Assembly (NCBI RefSeq): GCF_014646115.1
Contig: NZ_BMMV01000010.1
Span: forward strand, 1-64,000
Length of the DNA: 64,000 nucleotides
DNA from: Streptomyces camponoticapitis
GTDB taxonomy: Bacteria > Actinomycetota > Actinomycetes > Streptomycetales > Streptomycetaceae
Direction: 5' to 3'
Shown: piece after piece, positions 16,625 through 25,206 of the stretch
Numbering within the stretch: position 1 is the stretch's first letter
How the letters are laid out: each line of letters begins with the position of its first letter
Notes under the pieces: generated by a model
Told to the model about the DNA's origin: nothing
What the model saw: only the letters and a program-made list of their open reading frames with translations
Database searches by the model: none
Translations under genes and position numbers: made by a program

Positions 16625-17563
16625 TCAGTACCGCAGCCTCGACAGGTAGCGGTAGCTGTTGCGGGCCGTGGCGATGGGGTCCTTCGGCGAGTCGTGTTCC
16701 ACCAGCCACTGCCGTACACCGCCCCGGTGCGCCGTCTCGAACATCTCCGCGAAGTCCAGCACGCCCGAGCCGACGTCCGCGAAGTCGCCGTTCGGAGCCA
16801 TGTCCTTCACGTGCAGGGCCGGGAAGCGCGGGCCCTCGTCCACGAACAGCTGTCGCGGATCGGCCCCGCCCTTCGCGCCCCAGTAGACGTCCAGCTCGAA
16901 GCCCACGTACTCGGGGTCCGTCTCGTTGAGCAGGATGTCGTACAGGACCTCGCCCTCGACGACCCGGTGGTCCGCGTCGTGGTTGTGGAAGAGAACCGGG
17001 CCGAGACCCGACTCGACCGCCACGCGGCCCGCCCTGTTCATCGCCGCCGCGGCCTCGCGGTAGCCGGCGGGGGTGTGCATCTCGGTCGGCAGGCTCGGTA
17101 CGACGACCCACTCGCCGCCCAGTGTGTGGACGTCCGCGATGGCTTGCTGGAGGCCGGTGCCCGACACGATGCCGTAACCGACGTGCTCCAGCACCGCCTT
17201 GAGGCCGACGTCGTCCAGCACCTGGCGGATCTGTGTGGCGTTGCGGCCGAACCGCCCGCTGACGCCGACCGTGGCGTAACCGATGTCCGCCAGTTGCTCC
17301 AGCGTCCCCTCGAAGTCCGTCTCAAGGATGGACCGCATCGTGTAGAGGTGCATACCGATGCCCGAACGCGGGATCTTGCGCTTGCGCCGGCCGTGCCCGT
17401 GCCCGTGTCCATGCCCGTGGCCATGTCCGTGCCCGTGGTGCCCGCCGTGGCCCCGGCCGGACTCCGCCGCGTGCGCGGTCCCCGCCGTCGACGCCAGTCC
17501 CACCGCGGCCAGGCCCGCGGCCGCCGTACCCAGGAACGCTCTTCGTGTGCCGTTCACGCTCAC
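16625..17563 (-). CDS. Tat-exported sugar phosphate isomerase/epimerase-like TIM barrel with histidine-rich linker
   Basis: A 312-residue exported protein of the xylose-isomerase-like TIM-barrel family. The Tat signal (RRAFLGTAAAG, about 7-17) is followed by a linker at about 38-60 with repeated HG pairs (GHGHGHGHGHGHGHG) and then RRKRK. The barrel (about 65-312) has candidate metal ligands in FHNHDAD, ELDVYW, HVKD and VEHDSP. GTG-type start region is preceded by a GAGAGG-like site. It is the second gene after the ThuA/dehydrogenase gene, 57 bp downstream, so it is probably expressed from the LacI-type operator at 21151. Exported members of this family occur beside oxidoreductases and may act on oxidised sugars. 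The exact reaction is unknown. Confidence 0.85.
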   Translation of the reverse strand: MSVNGTRRAFLGTAAAGLAAVGLASTAGTAHAAESGRGHGGHHGHGHGHGHGHGHGHGRRKRKIPRSGIGMHLYTMRSILETDFEGTLEQLADIGYATVGVSGRFGRNATQIRQVLDDVGLKAVLEHVGYGIVSGTGLQQAIADVHTLGGEWVVVPSLPTEMHTPAGYREAAAAMNRAGRVAVESGLGPVLFHNHDADHRVVEGEVLYDILLNETDPEYVGFELDVYWGAKGGADPRQLFVDEGPRFPALHVKDMAPNGDFADVGSGVLDFAEMFETAHRGGVRQWLVEHDSPKDPIATARNSYRYLSRLRY

Positions 17564-17620
17564 GTGACCTCTCTCAACTCGCTTGAATGCGGCTCGTGCT
17601 GCTGCGACTCACTGCCGGAG

Positions 17621-20600
17621 TCAGGTCGCGGTGATCTCGACGGCGCCGGTCGTCGTGTCGCCCTTGTCGTCGGTGACCGTCAGATGCGCCGTGTACGCGC
17701 CCGGCCGTGCGTAGGTGTGCGTCGCGCTCGCACCCTGCTCGCCGGTGGGCTTGCTGTTGTCGCCGAAGTTCCAGCTGTACGAGGCGACGGTGCGGCCCTC
17801 GGCGAGCTTCACCGTGCCGGTCAGCGCCACCGCGAGCGGTGCGTCGCCCTCCGCCTTGGACGCGGCGACGGTGACGCCGGAGCCCGACCTCTTCTCGACC
17901 CCGCGGCCGTTGAAGCGCAGCCAGTCGAGAGACAGCACGTCCTGACCGCCCGGCTGCCACTCCGGGTTGCTGAAGACCGCGTACATCTTCACCGTGCCGC
18001 CCACCGGCCTGAGCGCCGTGGTCGGCGAGACGAAGTTGGTCCAGTTCCCGGTGTTCGGGACGGTGACCGAGCCCATCAGCGGACCGGTCGGCGAGCCGTT
18101 GCGGAACTCGATGGTGCCGCCCGTACCGCCCGAGGACGCGCCGACCGTCACGGACTGGACGCCCGTGAGGTTCACCGGGTCGAACGCGACCCAGTCGCCG
18201 TGCTCGATCTCGATGACACGCCTGCCGCCGGATGCCTCGGCGCGGGCGCCGATGGTGACGCCGTCGCCGTCGCCGCCGGTCTCGCTGAAGAACTCACCCT
18301 CGCGGTAGGAGGCCTTCAGATTCGAGGTGGCGGTCCCCGTCAGCGCGGGGGCTCCGTCGGCGCCGTCGTCCTTGTAGCTGGCGGTGACGCGGTAGAAGAG
18401 GTCCTGGTTCGCGTGCTCGTCGGTCGTCGGGACGGTGAACTCACCCGCACAGCCCTGCTTGGACTGCACCGGATGCAGCGTCGTCCCGTGGCCGAGCCGC
18501 CCTTCGACGGTGACGCGCGCGCAGTCGATCTCCGCGCCCTTGCCGTCCTCGGGATCGGTGACCTTCACGGTGAACGGCACCGTGTCGCCGAGGCTGAACA
18601 TGCCGCCGTCCGGGGCCTTCTGGATGGTCAGCGCCGGCCGTGTGTTGCCCACGGTGATCTCCCGGGCGGCCTGCGCCGAGAGCTTGTCGGGACCGGTGAC
18701 CGTCAGCCGCGCGGTGAACACGCCCTTGTCGGTGTAGATATGAGTCGGGTTGGCCTTCGTCGAGTCGACGGTGCCGTCGCCGTCGAAGTCCCACGCGTAG
18801 GTGACGGGCTTGCCCCCCGGCAGCCCGGAACCGGCGCTGGAGAACTTCACGCTCCGCGGCGCGGGCCCGGTGTCGGACGTGGCGCTGATCCTGGCCGTGG
18901 GCAGCGTGCCGTCACCGACGTAGTCGATGCGGTAGATGGCGGTGCCCGGGTTGGGCACGCCGGTGCGGCCGGCGCCGGAGCCGACGCCGAAGTCGATCAC
19001 GTACATCGAACCGTCGGGTCCGAACTCGGCCTCGAAGAGCTGGTTGAACTTCATGTCGGTGAAGATCTTGTTGATCGACTGGATGTCGCCCGCCTTGGCC
19101 GCCGGGAAGCGCGGGTCGGTGAACGACTGGTCCTTCTGCTGGATCGAGAACGTCTTGAACCAGTTCTGGCCCAGATCGAAGTTGAACCACTTCGCGTCGA
19201 AGTACTCGGGGAACTTGGTGGGCGAGGGGTTGTCCGGGTTGTAGTCGTAGACGGGACCGCCCATCGGCGCGCCGCCGCCGCCGACCTCGGGGTACTGGGT
19301 CGAGCCGGAGTACTGGTACCAGACCGTCGCCGCGGTGGCCGGCGGCAGCTCGCGCAGACCCGTGTTGTTCGGCGACTCGTTGACCGGGTTGGCGCAGTCG
19401 AACTTCGCCCCCGAGACCTTGGTCGCGAAGTCGTAGTCGTTGAAGGGGGTGTTGCCGCCGATGCAGTACGGCCAGCCGAGGTTCGCCGCCTTCGGGATCC
19501 GGTTGAACTCGACCGTTCCCTCGGGCCCGCGGTTCGGGTCCGCCGAACGCGAGTCGGGACCGTAGTCGCCGACCAGCAGCGCCCCGTCCTTCGGGTCGGT
19601 GGTGATACGGAAGACGTTGCGCAGCCCCATCGCGTAGACCTCGGGACGGGTCTTCTCCGTGCCCGGCGCGAAGAGGTTCCCCTCGGGGACGGTGTACGTC
19701 CCGTCGTCCTCGGGGGTGATCCGCAGGACCTTGCCACGCAGGTCGTTGGTGTTGGCCGAGCTGCGCTGCGCGTCGAACACGTGCCGGCCCGGACGCTCGT
19801 CGATGGGCGTGAAGTTGTCGGAGGCGAACGGGTCGGTGTTGTCACCGGTCGCGATGTACAGGTCGCCGTCCTTGTCGAAGGCGAGGGAGCCCGCCATGTG
19901 CACGTTGGCGCGCTGCTCGTCGCGGTCCGTCGGGATCTCCAGCAGGAGCTTCTCCGACGCCGGGTCCACCGTGTTCCCCGTCAGCGTGTAGCGCGACAGG
20001 TTGACCTGCTTCTTCTCCTTGTCGGAGTGCAGCAGGTACAGCCAGTTGTTCTCCGCGAAGTCCGGATCGAGCGTCAGCCCGATGAGCCCGTCGGACTGCT
20101 CCGTCATCTTCAGGCTGTAGTCGAAGTCCAGCGCGGTGGTGGTCTGCATCGTCGACTGGTCGAGGATCTGGAGCTCGCCGGTGCGCTGGATGTAGATCAC
20201 CCGGCGGTCGGGAGCCACCGCCAGCTCGTACGGGTCGGAGAGGTCGGTCGCCAGCTGCGTACGCTTGAACGCCCCCGTCTTGGTGGCCGAGCAGTCGCCG
20301 GGCTTGTTGCCGGCCGCCCACTGGATGCCGCCGAGAAGGTGCTTGAGGAAGGTCTCCTCCTTGAAGGAGGAGGCGTCATGACCGCCGGCGGTGAACCAGG
20401 AACGCCCGCCGTCGTAGTTCTGGCACCAGGACCACGGATGGTCGACGCCCTCGTCGAGCCCGGTGATGCCGTCGTTCACCTTGATCTGCGCGAGCGTGTG
20501 CACCTTGCCCGTCGGGTTGGTGCGCCAGTTGTACCACTCCTCCGTACGCTCCCAGAGCTCCGGAAGCCCCTTGGTGGAGGGGTGCGCCTGGTCGAGCACC

Positions 20601-21115
20601 TTGACGCGGCCGGTCTGGATGGCGGGGTGCTTGTCGAAGATGGCCCCGGTCAGCCCCTCGTACCAGTCCCAGTCGCGCTCACTCGCGGACGCGGCGTGGA
20701 GTCCCACCCAGCCGCCGCCGGCGCGGACGAACTTCTGGAGGGCCGCGCGCTGCGGGGCGTCCAGCAGATCGCCCGATTCGGGCGTGGAGTTGGTGTTGTT
20801 GAAGACGATCGCCTGGAAGCGTCCGAGGTTGGCGTCGGTGAAGACACCGGCGTCGTCGGACGCCTCGACCTCGAAGCCGTTCTCCGCGCCGAGCTTCTTG
20901 ATGCCGTCGATCCCGGCCTGGATCGACTCGTGCTCGAAGTTGGTGACCTTGGAGAAGACCAGGACACGGTAGGGCGCCGCCTCCGCGGGAGGCGGCGAGG
21001 CGACCCCGAGCCCGAGCACGAGAGCGAGCAGTGCCAGGACGACGGTGAAGGGCGTCAGGGCCCTTCTGGATCGGCCGGTGCGCATGGGGGATCGGTCTGG
21101 TGGACGGCTACTCAC
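17621..21115 (-). CDS. large secreted ThuA / sugar-dehydrogenase / PKD / carbohydrate-binding protein
   Basis: A 1164-residue secreted multidomain protein. The order is: signal peptide (about 15-47), ThuA-like glutamine-amidotransferase-fold domain (about 48-265; YRVLVFSKVTNFEHES), glucose/sorbosone-dehydrogenase-type beta-propeller (about 275-725; GDNTDPF, YAMGLRNVFR, LGWPYCIGG), PKD domain (about 735-820; YAWDFDGDG), a CBM6-like module (about 930-1070; VIEIEHGDWVAF, LDWLRFNG) and a second PKD (about 1080-1164; YSWNFGDNS). GTG at 21115 has GGGAG 6 bases upstream. Propeller enzymes of this class oxidise sugars with PQQ. A 16-bp LacI-type palindrome lies 36 bp upstream of the start. Confidence 0.9.
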   Translation of the reverse strand: MSSRPPDRSPMRTGRSRRALTPFTVVLALLALVLGLGVASPPPAEAAPYRVLVFSKVTNFEHESIQAGIDGIKKLGAENGFEVEASDDAGVFTDANLGRFQAIVFNNTNSTPESGDLLDAPQRAALQKFVRAGGGWVGLHAASASERDWDWYEGLTGAIFDKHPAIQTGRVKVLDQAHPSTKGLPELWERTEEWYNWRTNPTGKVHTLAQIKVNDGITGLDEGVDHPWSWCQNYDGGRSWFTAGGHDASSFKEETFLKHLLGGIQWAAGNKPGDCSATKTGAFKRTQLATDLSDPYELAVAPDRRVIYIQRTGELQILDQSTMQTTTALDFDYSLKMTEQSDGLIGLTLDPDFAENNWLYLLHSDKEKKQVNLSRYTLTGNTVDPASEKLLLEIPTDRDEQRANVHMAGSLAFDKDGDLYIATGDNTDPFASDNFTPIDERPGRHVFDAQRSSANTNDLRGKVLRITPEDDGTYTVPEGNLFAPGTEKTRPEVYAMGLRNVFRITTDPKDGALLVGDYGPDSRSADPNRGPEGTVEFNRIPKAANLGWPYCIGGNTPFNDYDFATKVSGAKFDCANPVNESPNNTGLRELPPATAATVWYQYSGSTQYPEVGGGGAPMGGPVYDYNPDNPSPTKFPEYFDAKWFNFDLGQNWFKTFSIQQKDQSFTDPRFPAAKAGDIQSINKIFTDMKFNQLFEAEFGPDGSMYVIDFGVGSGAGRTGVPNPGTAIYRIDYVGDGTLPTARISATSDTGPAPRSVKFSSAGSGLPGGKPVTYAWDFDGDGTVDSTKANPTHIYTDKGVFTARLTVTGPDKLSAQAAREITVGNTRPALTIQKAPDGGMFSLGDTVPFTVKVTDPEDGKGAEIDCARVTVEGRLGHGTTLHPVQSKQGCAGEFTVPTTDEHANQDLFYRVTASYKDDGADGAPALTGTATSNLKASYREGEFFSETGGDGDGVTIGARAEASGGRRVIEIEHGDWVAFDPVNLTGVQSVTVGASSGGTGGTIEFRNGSPTGPLMGSVTVPNTGNWTNFVSPTTALRPVGGTVKMYAVFSNPEWQPGGQDVLSLDWLRFNGRGVEKRSGSGVTVAASKAEGDAPLAVALTGTVKLAEGRTVASYSWNFGDNSKPTGEQGASATHTYARPGAYTAHLTVTDDKGDTTTGAVEITAT

Positions 21116-21150
21116 GGGCGCTCCCGGTGCAGGTGGCGGCTACGAATGGG

Positions 21151-21166
21151 AAGAAAGCGCTTTCTT
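21151..21166. promoter_or_regulatory. LacI-type operator, second copy
   Basis: AAGAAAGCGCTTTCTT is a perfect 16-bp palindrome sharing the 14-bp core AGAAAGCGCTTTCT with the site at 12966. It lies just upstream of the leftward secreted-protein operon. Confidence 0.8.
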
Positions 21167-21350
21167 TAGTACGCCGCACAGCGTAAGTTCCCCGCTTCCA
21201 GGGGGTCAATGGGTCGGAAGCGCCCACTGTGGTATAGGAGTTGGGTATACCGGAGTCCTTCCGTCCGGTCGGTCGCTTTGGGGTGCGGTGGGGGGGTATG
21301 CGGGGGTGCGAACGTCGACCCGATGCTGACTCGTCGTTGAAAGGGTGCCC

Positions 21351-21778
21351 ATGGCTGATACCGCTCCCCGTGAGCTCCTGCTCCTCGCCGATGACGAGGG
21401 GAACAGTGCACCGTCAACGTGCTTGGCCGGGACGGTGGATGGGCGGCGGGCCTGGACGCCGAAATCGTCGTCAGGACGCCCTTCGTGTCCGGCCGGGTCC
21501 GCCTGGAGCTGTCGGCCTCGAAGCTGAAGAGCTGGGGCGACGCGCTGGAGAGGCTCGACGCCGGGGAGGACGCCGGCTGGATGGAGATGGACAGGGGCCC
21601 GTCGATCTCCATCCAGCTCCGCGGTGAGCGCGACTGCCCGGAGGTGGTCGTGGAGGACGAGACGGTCTCCATGGTCACGGTGCGCGTGCCGGTGGTCCCG
21701 CCGGACGACTGGATCGCGGACCACCGGCGGCGTCTGCATCAGGTGCGGGCGCACTGGGTTCCGACGCTGTCGGCGTAG
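21351..21778 (+). pseudogene. frameshifted DUF5959-type gene
   Basis: The first 18 codons from ATG 21351 read MADTAPRELLLLADDEGN. The rest of the family pattern continues in another frame from about 21407: CTVNVLGRDGG, GLDAEIVVRTPF, RVRLELSASKLKSWGDALE and WIADHRRRLHQVR, ending at 21778. Inserting one T after AACAG near 21406 would join them as one protein of about 142 residues. The gene is therefore either genuinely broken by a one-base deletion or carries a sequencing error. Function of the family is unknown to me. Confidence 0.7.
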
Positions 21779-21838
21779 TGGGACAGCTTGCCGCTCGCGC
21801 CCGGGCGACTCCCGTACCCGTCCCTCACTCGCGTCCCG

Positions 21839-22744
21839 TCACACACTCCCCGTCAGAAAGCCGGAGACGCGCTCCCGTAGGGACCGGGCATCGAGGCCGT
21901 GGGCCGCCAAGTGGTCGGACAGCTCACCGTACTTGCGCAGTTCGTTCCGTCCCACGCCCAGCCCGAGCACCCGGTGCGGCACGTCGGCCAGCGCCTCGGT
22001 GGCCGCCGCCGTCGACGTTCCCGCGAGATACGGCTCCACGATCACCGCCTCCGCGGCCCCCGTGTCCCCGACTGCCCGGCGCAGTGCCGAGCCGTCGAAG
22101 GGGCGGACCGTGGTCGCGTACAGCACCGTCGTGTCGAGCCCCTCCGTCGCGGCGAGGACGTTGTCCAGCATCGGCCCGACGGCGACCACCGCACCGTGCC
22201 TCCCCTCCCGTACGGTCAGGAAGCCGGTCCCGGTGACCGGCAGTGGCCGCTCGTTGGTCTGCAGCGACAGCCGTACGTACACCCGGTCGTCGCCCTTCGC
22301 CGACCGCCGCAGCAGGGCCTCGGCCTCGTCCGGGTGCCCCGGCACATGCACCGTCCAGCCGTCGAGCGTGTCGAGCAGTGCCACGTCGCCCGGCGACATA
22401 TGGGTGAAGCCGGCGGACGGCGAGTCGTAGGACGCCCCGGCGCTCACGAGCACGCCGCCCACGCCCTGGTGCCCGAAGTCCAGCTTCACCTGTTCGAAGG
22501 GGCGTTCCACGAGGAAGCTCGCGAATGTGTGGACGATCGGCCGCATTCCGGCGAGTGCGAGCCCGCCGCCCGCGCCGACGAGCAGTTGTTCGCGGATCCC
22601 CACGTCGATCACCCGGTGCGGGTGTCGGCGTTCCGCCTCGCGGAAGCCGTCGCGGCCGATCACGGCGAGTACGACCGCGAGCCGCGGGTCCTCGTCCAGC
22701 AGCCGCGACGCGGTCGAGGCGAAGCGCTCACGCATGGTGTCCAT
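21839..22744 (-). CDS. transketolase, C-terminal subunit
   Basis: A 301-residue split-transketolase subunit with the pyrimidine-binding domain (about 15-175; GIREQLLVGAGGGLALAG in part, SFLVERPFEQVKLD, TDDRVYVRL-like segment) and the C-terminal transketolase domain (about 180-300). The conserved catalytic glutamate lies in VIDVGIREQ. ATG at 22744 has GGAGG upstream. It is the second gene after the N-terminal subunit. Split transketolases of this type belong to secondary metabolism or non-canonical pentose pathways; no other pathway gene is adjacent. Confidence 0.9.
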   Translation of the reverse strand: MDTMRERFASTASRLLDEDPRLAVVLAVIGRDGFREAERRHPHRVIDVGIREQLLVGAGGGLALAGMRPIVHTFASFLVERPFEQVKLDFGHQGVGGVLVSAGASYDSPSAGFTHMSPGDVALLDTLDGWTVHVPGHPDEAEALLRRSAKGDDRVYVRLSLQTNERPLPVTGTGFLTVREGRHGAVVAVGPMLDNVLAATEGLDTTVLYATTVRPFDGSALRRAVGDTGAAEAVIVEPYLAGTSTAAATEALADVPHRVLGLGVGRNELRKYGELSDHLAAHGLDARSLRERVSGFLTGSV

Positions 22745-22789
22745 CAGAAACCTCCGAGTGGTCCTTGGTCGGTAGCCCGTGGTCAGTGG

Positions 22790-23497
22790 TCAGTACGATG
22801 GCTCGACGCGGGCGACGACCGCCCTGGCCCGACCGGGATGGGGCGCGGTGAACGCCTCGTACAGCGCCTCGTGGTCCCGCCCGTCGACGGTCGCGGCCGA
22901 CCAGCCGGCCGCCGTGAACCGGGAGGCGATCCCGCCGGGCCAGCCGTGCGTGGCCGAGGAGTTGTCGATCACGAGCGTGTGCAGCTGTTCGAGACCCGTG
23001 GGGCCCGCGTAGGCGATGGCCTCGTGGTTACTGCCCTCGTCCAGCTCGGCGTCCCCGATGAGCACCCAGACCTTGGAGTCGGTGAGCCCCCGCGCCCGGA
23101 GCCCGAGCGCGCTTCCGACGGCGAGCGGCAGGCCGTGCCCGAGCGATCCGCTGCTGATCTCGGCACCCGGCACGAGCGTCCGGTCGGGGTGGTGGCCGAG
23201 CGGTGAGTCGTACGAGCCGAAGTCGGCGAGCAGCGACTCCGGGAAGAAGCCCTTGGCGGCGAGGACGGCGTAGTACGCCATCGGCCCGTGCCCCTTCGGC
23301 AGGAGGAAACGGTCGCGTGCCGGGTCGTCGGCGGTCGCGGGGGAGACGTTCAGTACGCGGTCGTAGAGCACCCAGATCGCGTCGAGGGTGGAGGTCGCGG
23401 CCGGTCCGTGCTTCTCGTCGCCGGTCATGTGTCCCAGCAGCCGGTCGAGGTCCTGGTAGCCGTGCGTCGCTGCCATCGTTGATGGTGAGGTCGTCAT
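22790..23497 (-). CDS. transketolase, N-terminal subunit
   Basis: A 235-residue thiamine-diphosphate-binding subunit. The TPP motif starts at GDAELDEGSNHEA, and the substrate/TPP histidines are in FLLPKGHGPMAYY and SSGSLGHGLPLAVG. It is truncated after the TPP domain, as expected for a split enzyme, and pairs with the gene at 21839. ATG at 23497 has no good ribosome site, but a -10-like CACGGT lies 7 bases upstream, so the mRNA may be leaderless. The promoter has a SoxR-like dyad with a 19-bp spacer. Confidence 0.9.
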   Translation of the reverse strand: MTTSPSTMAATHGYQDLDRLLGHMTGDEKHGPAATSTLDAIWVLYDRVLNVSPATADDPARDRFLLPKGHGPMAYYAVLAAKGFFPESLLADFGSYDSPLGHHPDRTLVPGAEISSGSLGHGLPLAVGSALGLRARGLTDSKVWVLIGDAELDEGSNHEAIAYAGPTGLEQLHTLVIDNSSATHGWPGGIASRFTAAGWSAATVDGRDHEALYEAFTAPHPGRARAVVARVEPSY

Positions 23498-23504
23498 GGG
23501 GACC

Positions 23505-23535
23505 ACCGTGCAACGTCAACTTAACTTGAGGTCAA
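23505..23535 (-). promoter_or_regulatory. SoxR-type promoter of the transketolase operon
   Basis: On the minus strand TTGACC (23530-23535) and CACGGT (23505-23510) are separated by 19 bp that contain CCTCAAGTTAAGTTGACG, a 16-of-18 match to the SoxR box CCTCAAGTTAACTTGAGG. The -10 is poor, which is normal for activator-dependent MerR-type promoters. Predicted transcription starts at or beside the ATG. Confidence 0.6.
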
Positions 23536-23645
23536 GCGACCGGCCGACGTCGCAGAACGGAAAAAGCGGTTCGTGACCACCGGTCGGAGTGCGGTATTGT
23601 TCTCATGCGCGTTCGGCCGGGGGAAACCCCAGGTCAGGCGGGCAC

Positions 23646-23719
<74 letters not shown>

Positions 23720-23863
23720 CTTGTGTTTCCGCAGGTCGCAGGCGGTATCGGAGGAATCCGGTACCGCCTTTCGGTATTTCTTGGGGACCGGCCGGGGACG
23801 AGCCGGTCCAGCGGTGACCGAGGTGGGGCGGCCGACGCGCGTTCGGAGCCCTCGGTCGTCCGG

Positions 23864-24817
23864 TCAGGGGGTGTGCGGCAGGAACTGATTGCGCATCAGT
23901 TCCTGGATCGTGCGGGCGGCGACCCAGGCGATGAACGCGCTGATCGCGGCCAGGAGGATGAACGCGTAAGCGGTGTAGCCGCCGGGACGTTGCAGTCCGT
24001 TCCAGTGCAGCGCGGTGGTGACGACGGCGGCGGAGGAGAAGGCGAAGGCCCAGGTGCCGGGGCCGAAGGGGAGACGCAGATAGGCGGGCAGCAGTCTCAC
24101 CTGGGCGAGGACCATCAGGACCGCGTAGCCCGCCAGGAACGCCGCGATCGAGTCCACCCGGTCGCCGTTGATGGCGAAGTAGGCGATGCTCCCGACGGTG
24201 GGAGGCGCCATCTCGATGGCCACCGTCGGCAGCAGGGCGGGAGGCAGCGCGGGGCGGAAGAACAGCCTCCCCATGATCATCGAACCGAGTACGAACCAGC
24301 AGAGCACGCCGAGCCCCAGCAGTGCCTCGGCGACTCGGAACTGGCCCACCCTCGCCGTCGCCTCGGCGGCGACGAGCCCGCCGGCGACGGTGGGGAGGAA
24401 GTAACCGGGGTGCAGTCTGTCGATGTCGAGCGGCCCGTAGATCCACTGTCCGGTGAACCAGCCGCCCAGCACGACGGTCAGGACGACGAAGATGTCCACC
24501 AGTACCTTCCCCGCCGTCGGCGCGTAGGGGAACAGTCCCTGGGCTGCCAGGAGCATGGGCGTGATCACGGCGAGAGACGCGAAGGGCCCGGCGATGTTGT
24601 CCGTCAGATCGGCCATGAGGCGTCCCGGGCCGGACAGTGCGTAGCGCAGATAGGCCGCCACCGCGAGCAGCCAGACGATCGCGGTGATGATCAGGATCAT
24701 GTTGCCGACCCAGACGGGGACGTGGTTCTGCTCCGACGCCGTGACCCAGCAGCCGGCGAGACCGGCCAGACCGAAGGGGATGCTGAAGATATTGAGCGGA
24801 ATCTTCTCTTTACCCAT
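23864..24817 (-). CDS. TDT/SLAC1-type (TehA-like) membrane transporter
   Basis: A 317-residue membrane protein with about ten TM helices, resembling the tellurite-resistance/dicarboxylate transporter (TDT) family of TehA and SLAC1 anion channels: FGLAGLAGCWVTA in TM1, IAYFAINGDRVD midway, LRLPFGPGTWAFAFSSAAV late. ATG at 24817 has a near-perfect AAGGAGG 6 bases upstream, so the longer upstream frame is not used. Transcribed alone. The transported anion is not predictable. Confidence 0.82.
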   Translation of the reverse strand: MGKEKIPLNIFSIPFGLAGLAGCWVTASEQNHVPVWVGNMILIITAIVWLLAVAAYLRYALSGPGRLMADLTDNIAGPFASLAVITPMLLAAQGLFPYAPTAGKVLVDIFVVLTVVLGGWFTGQWIYGPLDIDRLHPGYFLPTVAGGLVAAEATARVGQFRVAEALLGLGVLCWFVLGSMIMGRLFFRPALPPALLPTVAIEMAPPTVGSIAYFAINGDRVDSIAAFLAGYAVLMVLAQVRLLPAYLRLPFGPGTWAFAFSSAAVVTTALHWNGLQRPGGYTAYAFILLAAISAFIAWVAARTIQELMRNQFLPHTP

Positions 24818-25196
24818 GAACGACCTCCTTATGGCCAAATGACCGTTGAGGGAGATGTTCGTCGCTTCGGGGAGCAAAAGGCCGTACTGACACGGCGGCG
24901 TCACCGGGCTCCTGTGACGCGCGAGGGCGTCCGGAGTGGTTCAGGGCCGCCGGTCGTCCTCCAGTCGCCCGCCATGGGGGCGCTGCCTTTCCTGCGCGCG
25001 GCGACGGACCCGGGTGTCCAGAGAAGGAGTACTACGGCCCGCGAGGATTCCAGCAGGCCAAGGGCTACCCGAAGGCTGTCCGGTCGAGCGCGGGGTCCTG
25101 CGACGTCCCGGCGCGGCGCCGGCTGTGGGCGATCTCGGAGGAACTGACCGGCGTCAGGTTCCCGCCGGCATCCGAACACGGTGCGGGAGCGGCCGC
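24818..25196. other. intergenic region with SDR relic
   Basis: 379 bp without an intact gene. It holds the leader of the TDT gene and the degraded SDR fragment annotated separately. I see nothing else in it. Confidence 0.5.
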
Positions 25197-25206
25197 TCAG
25201 CGGTAG
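24950..25206 (+). pseudogene. relic of a short-chain dehydrogenase C-terminus
   Basis: Two frames together spell the C-terminal end of an actinobacterial SDR. One frame has QSPAMGALPFLRAATDPGVQ (about 24959-25020). After a frameshift near 25021 another has EYYGPRGF, KGYPKAVRSS, RRRLWAISEELTGVRFPP and a stop at 25206. The Rossmann half and the catalytic Tyr/Lys are absent, so this is an 80-residue leftover of a gene of about 300 residues. It overlaps the end of the flavoprotein gene by 10 bp. Confidence 0.7.

Noticed and set aside
16583..21169. An uninterrupted plus-strand reading frame of about 1528 codons opposite the secreted ThuA/dehydrogenase gene
   Set aside because: It is an antisense shadow of high-GC coding DNA. 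Its translation is arginine/valine-rich with no domain, whereas the minus strand has a signal peptide and recognisable domains.
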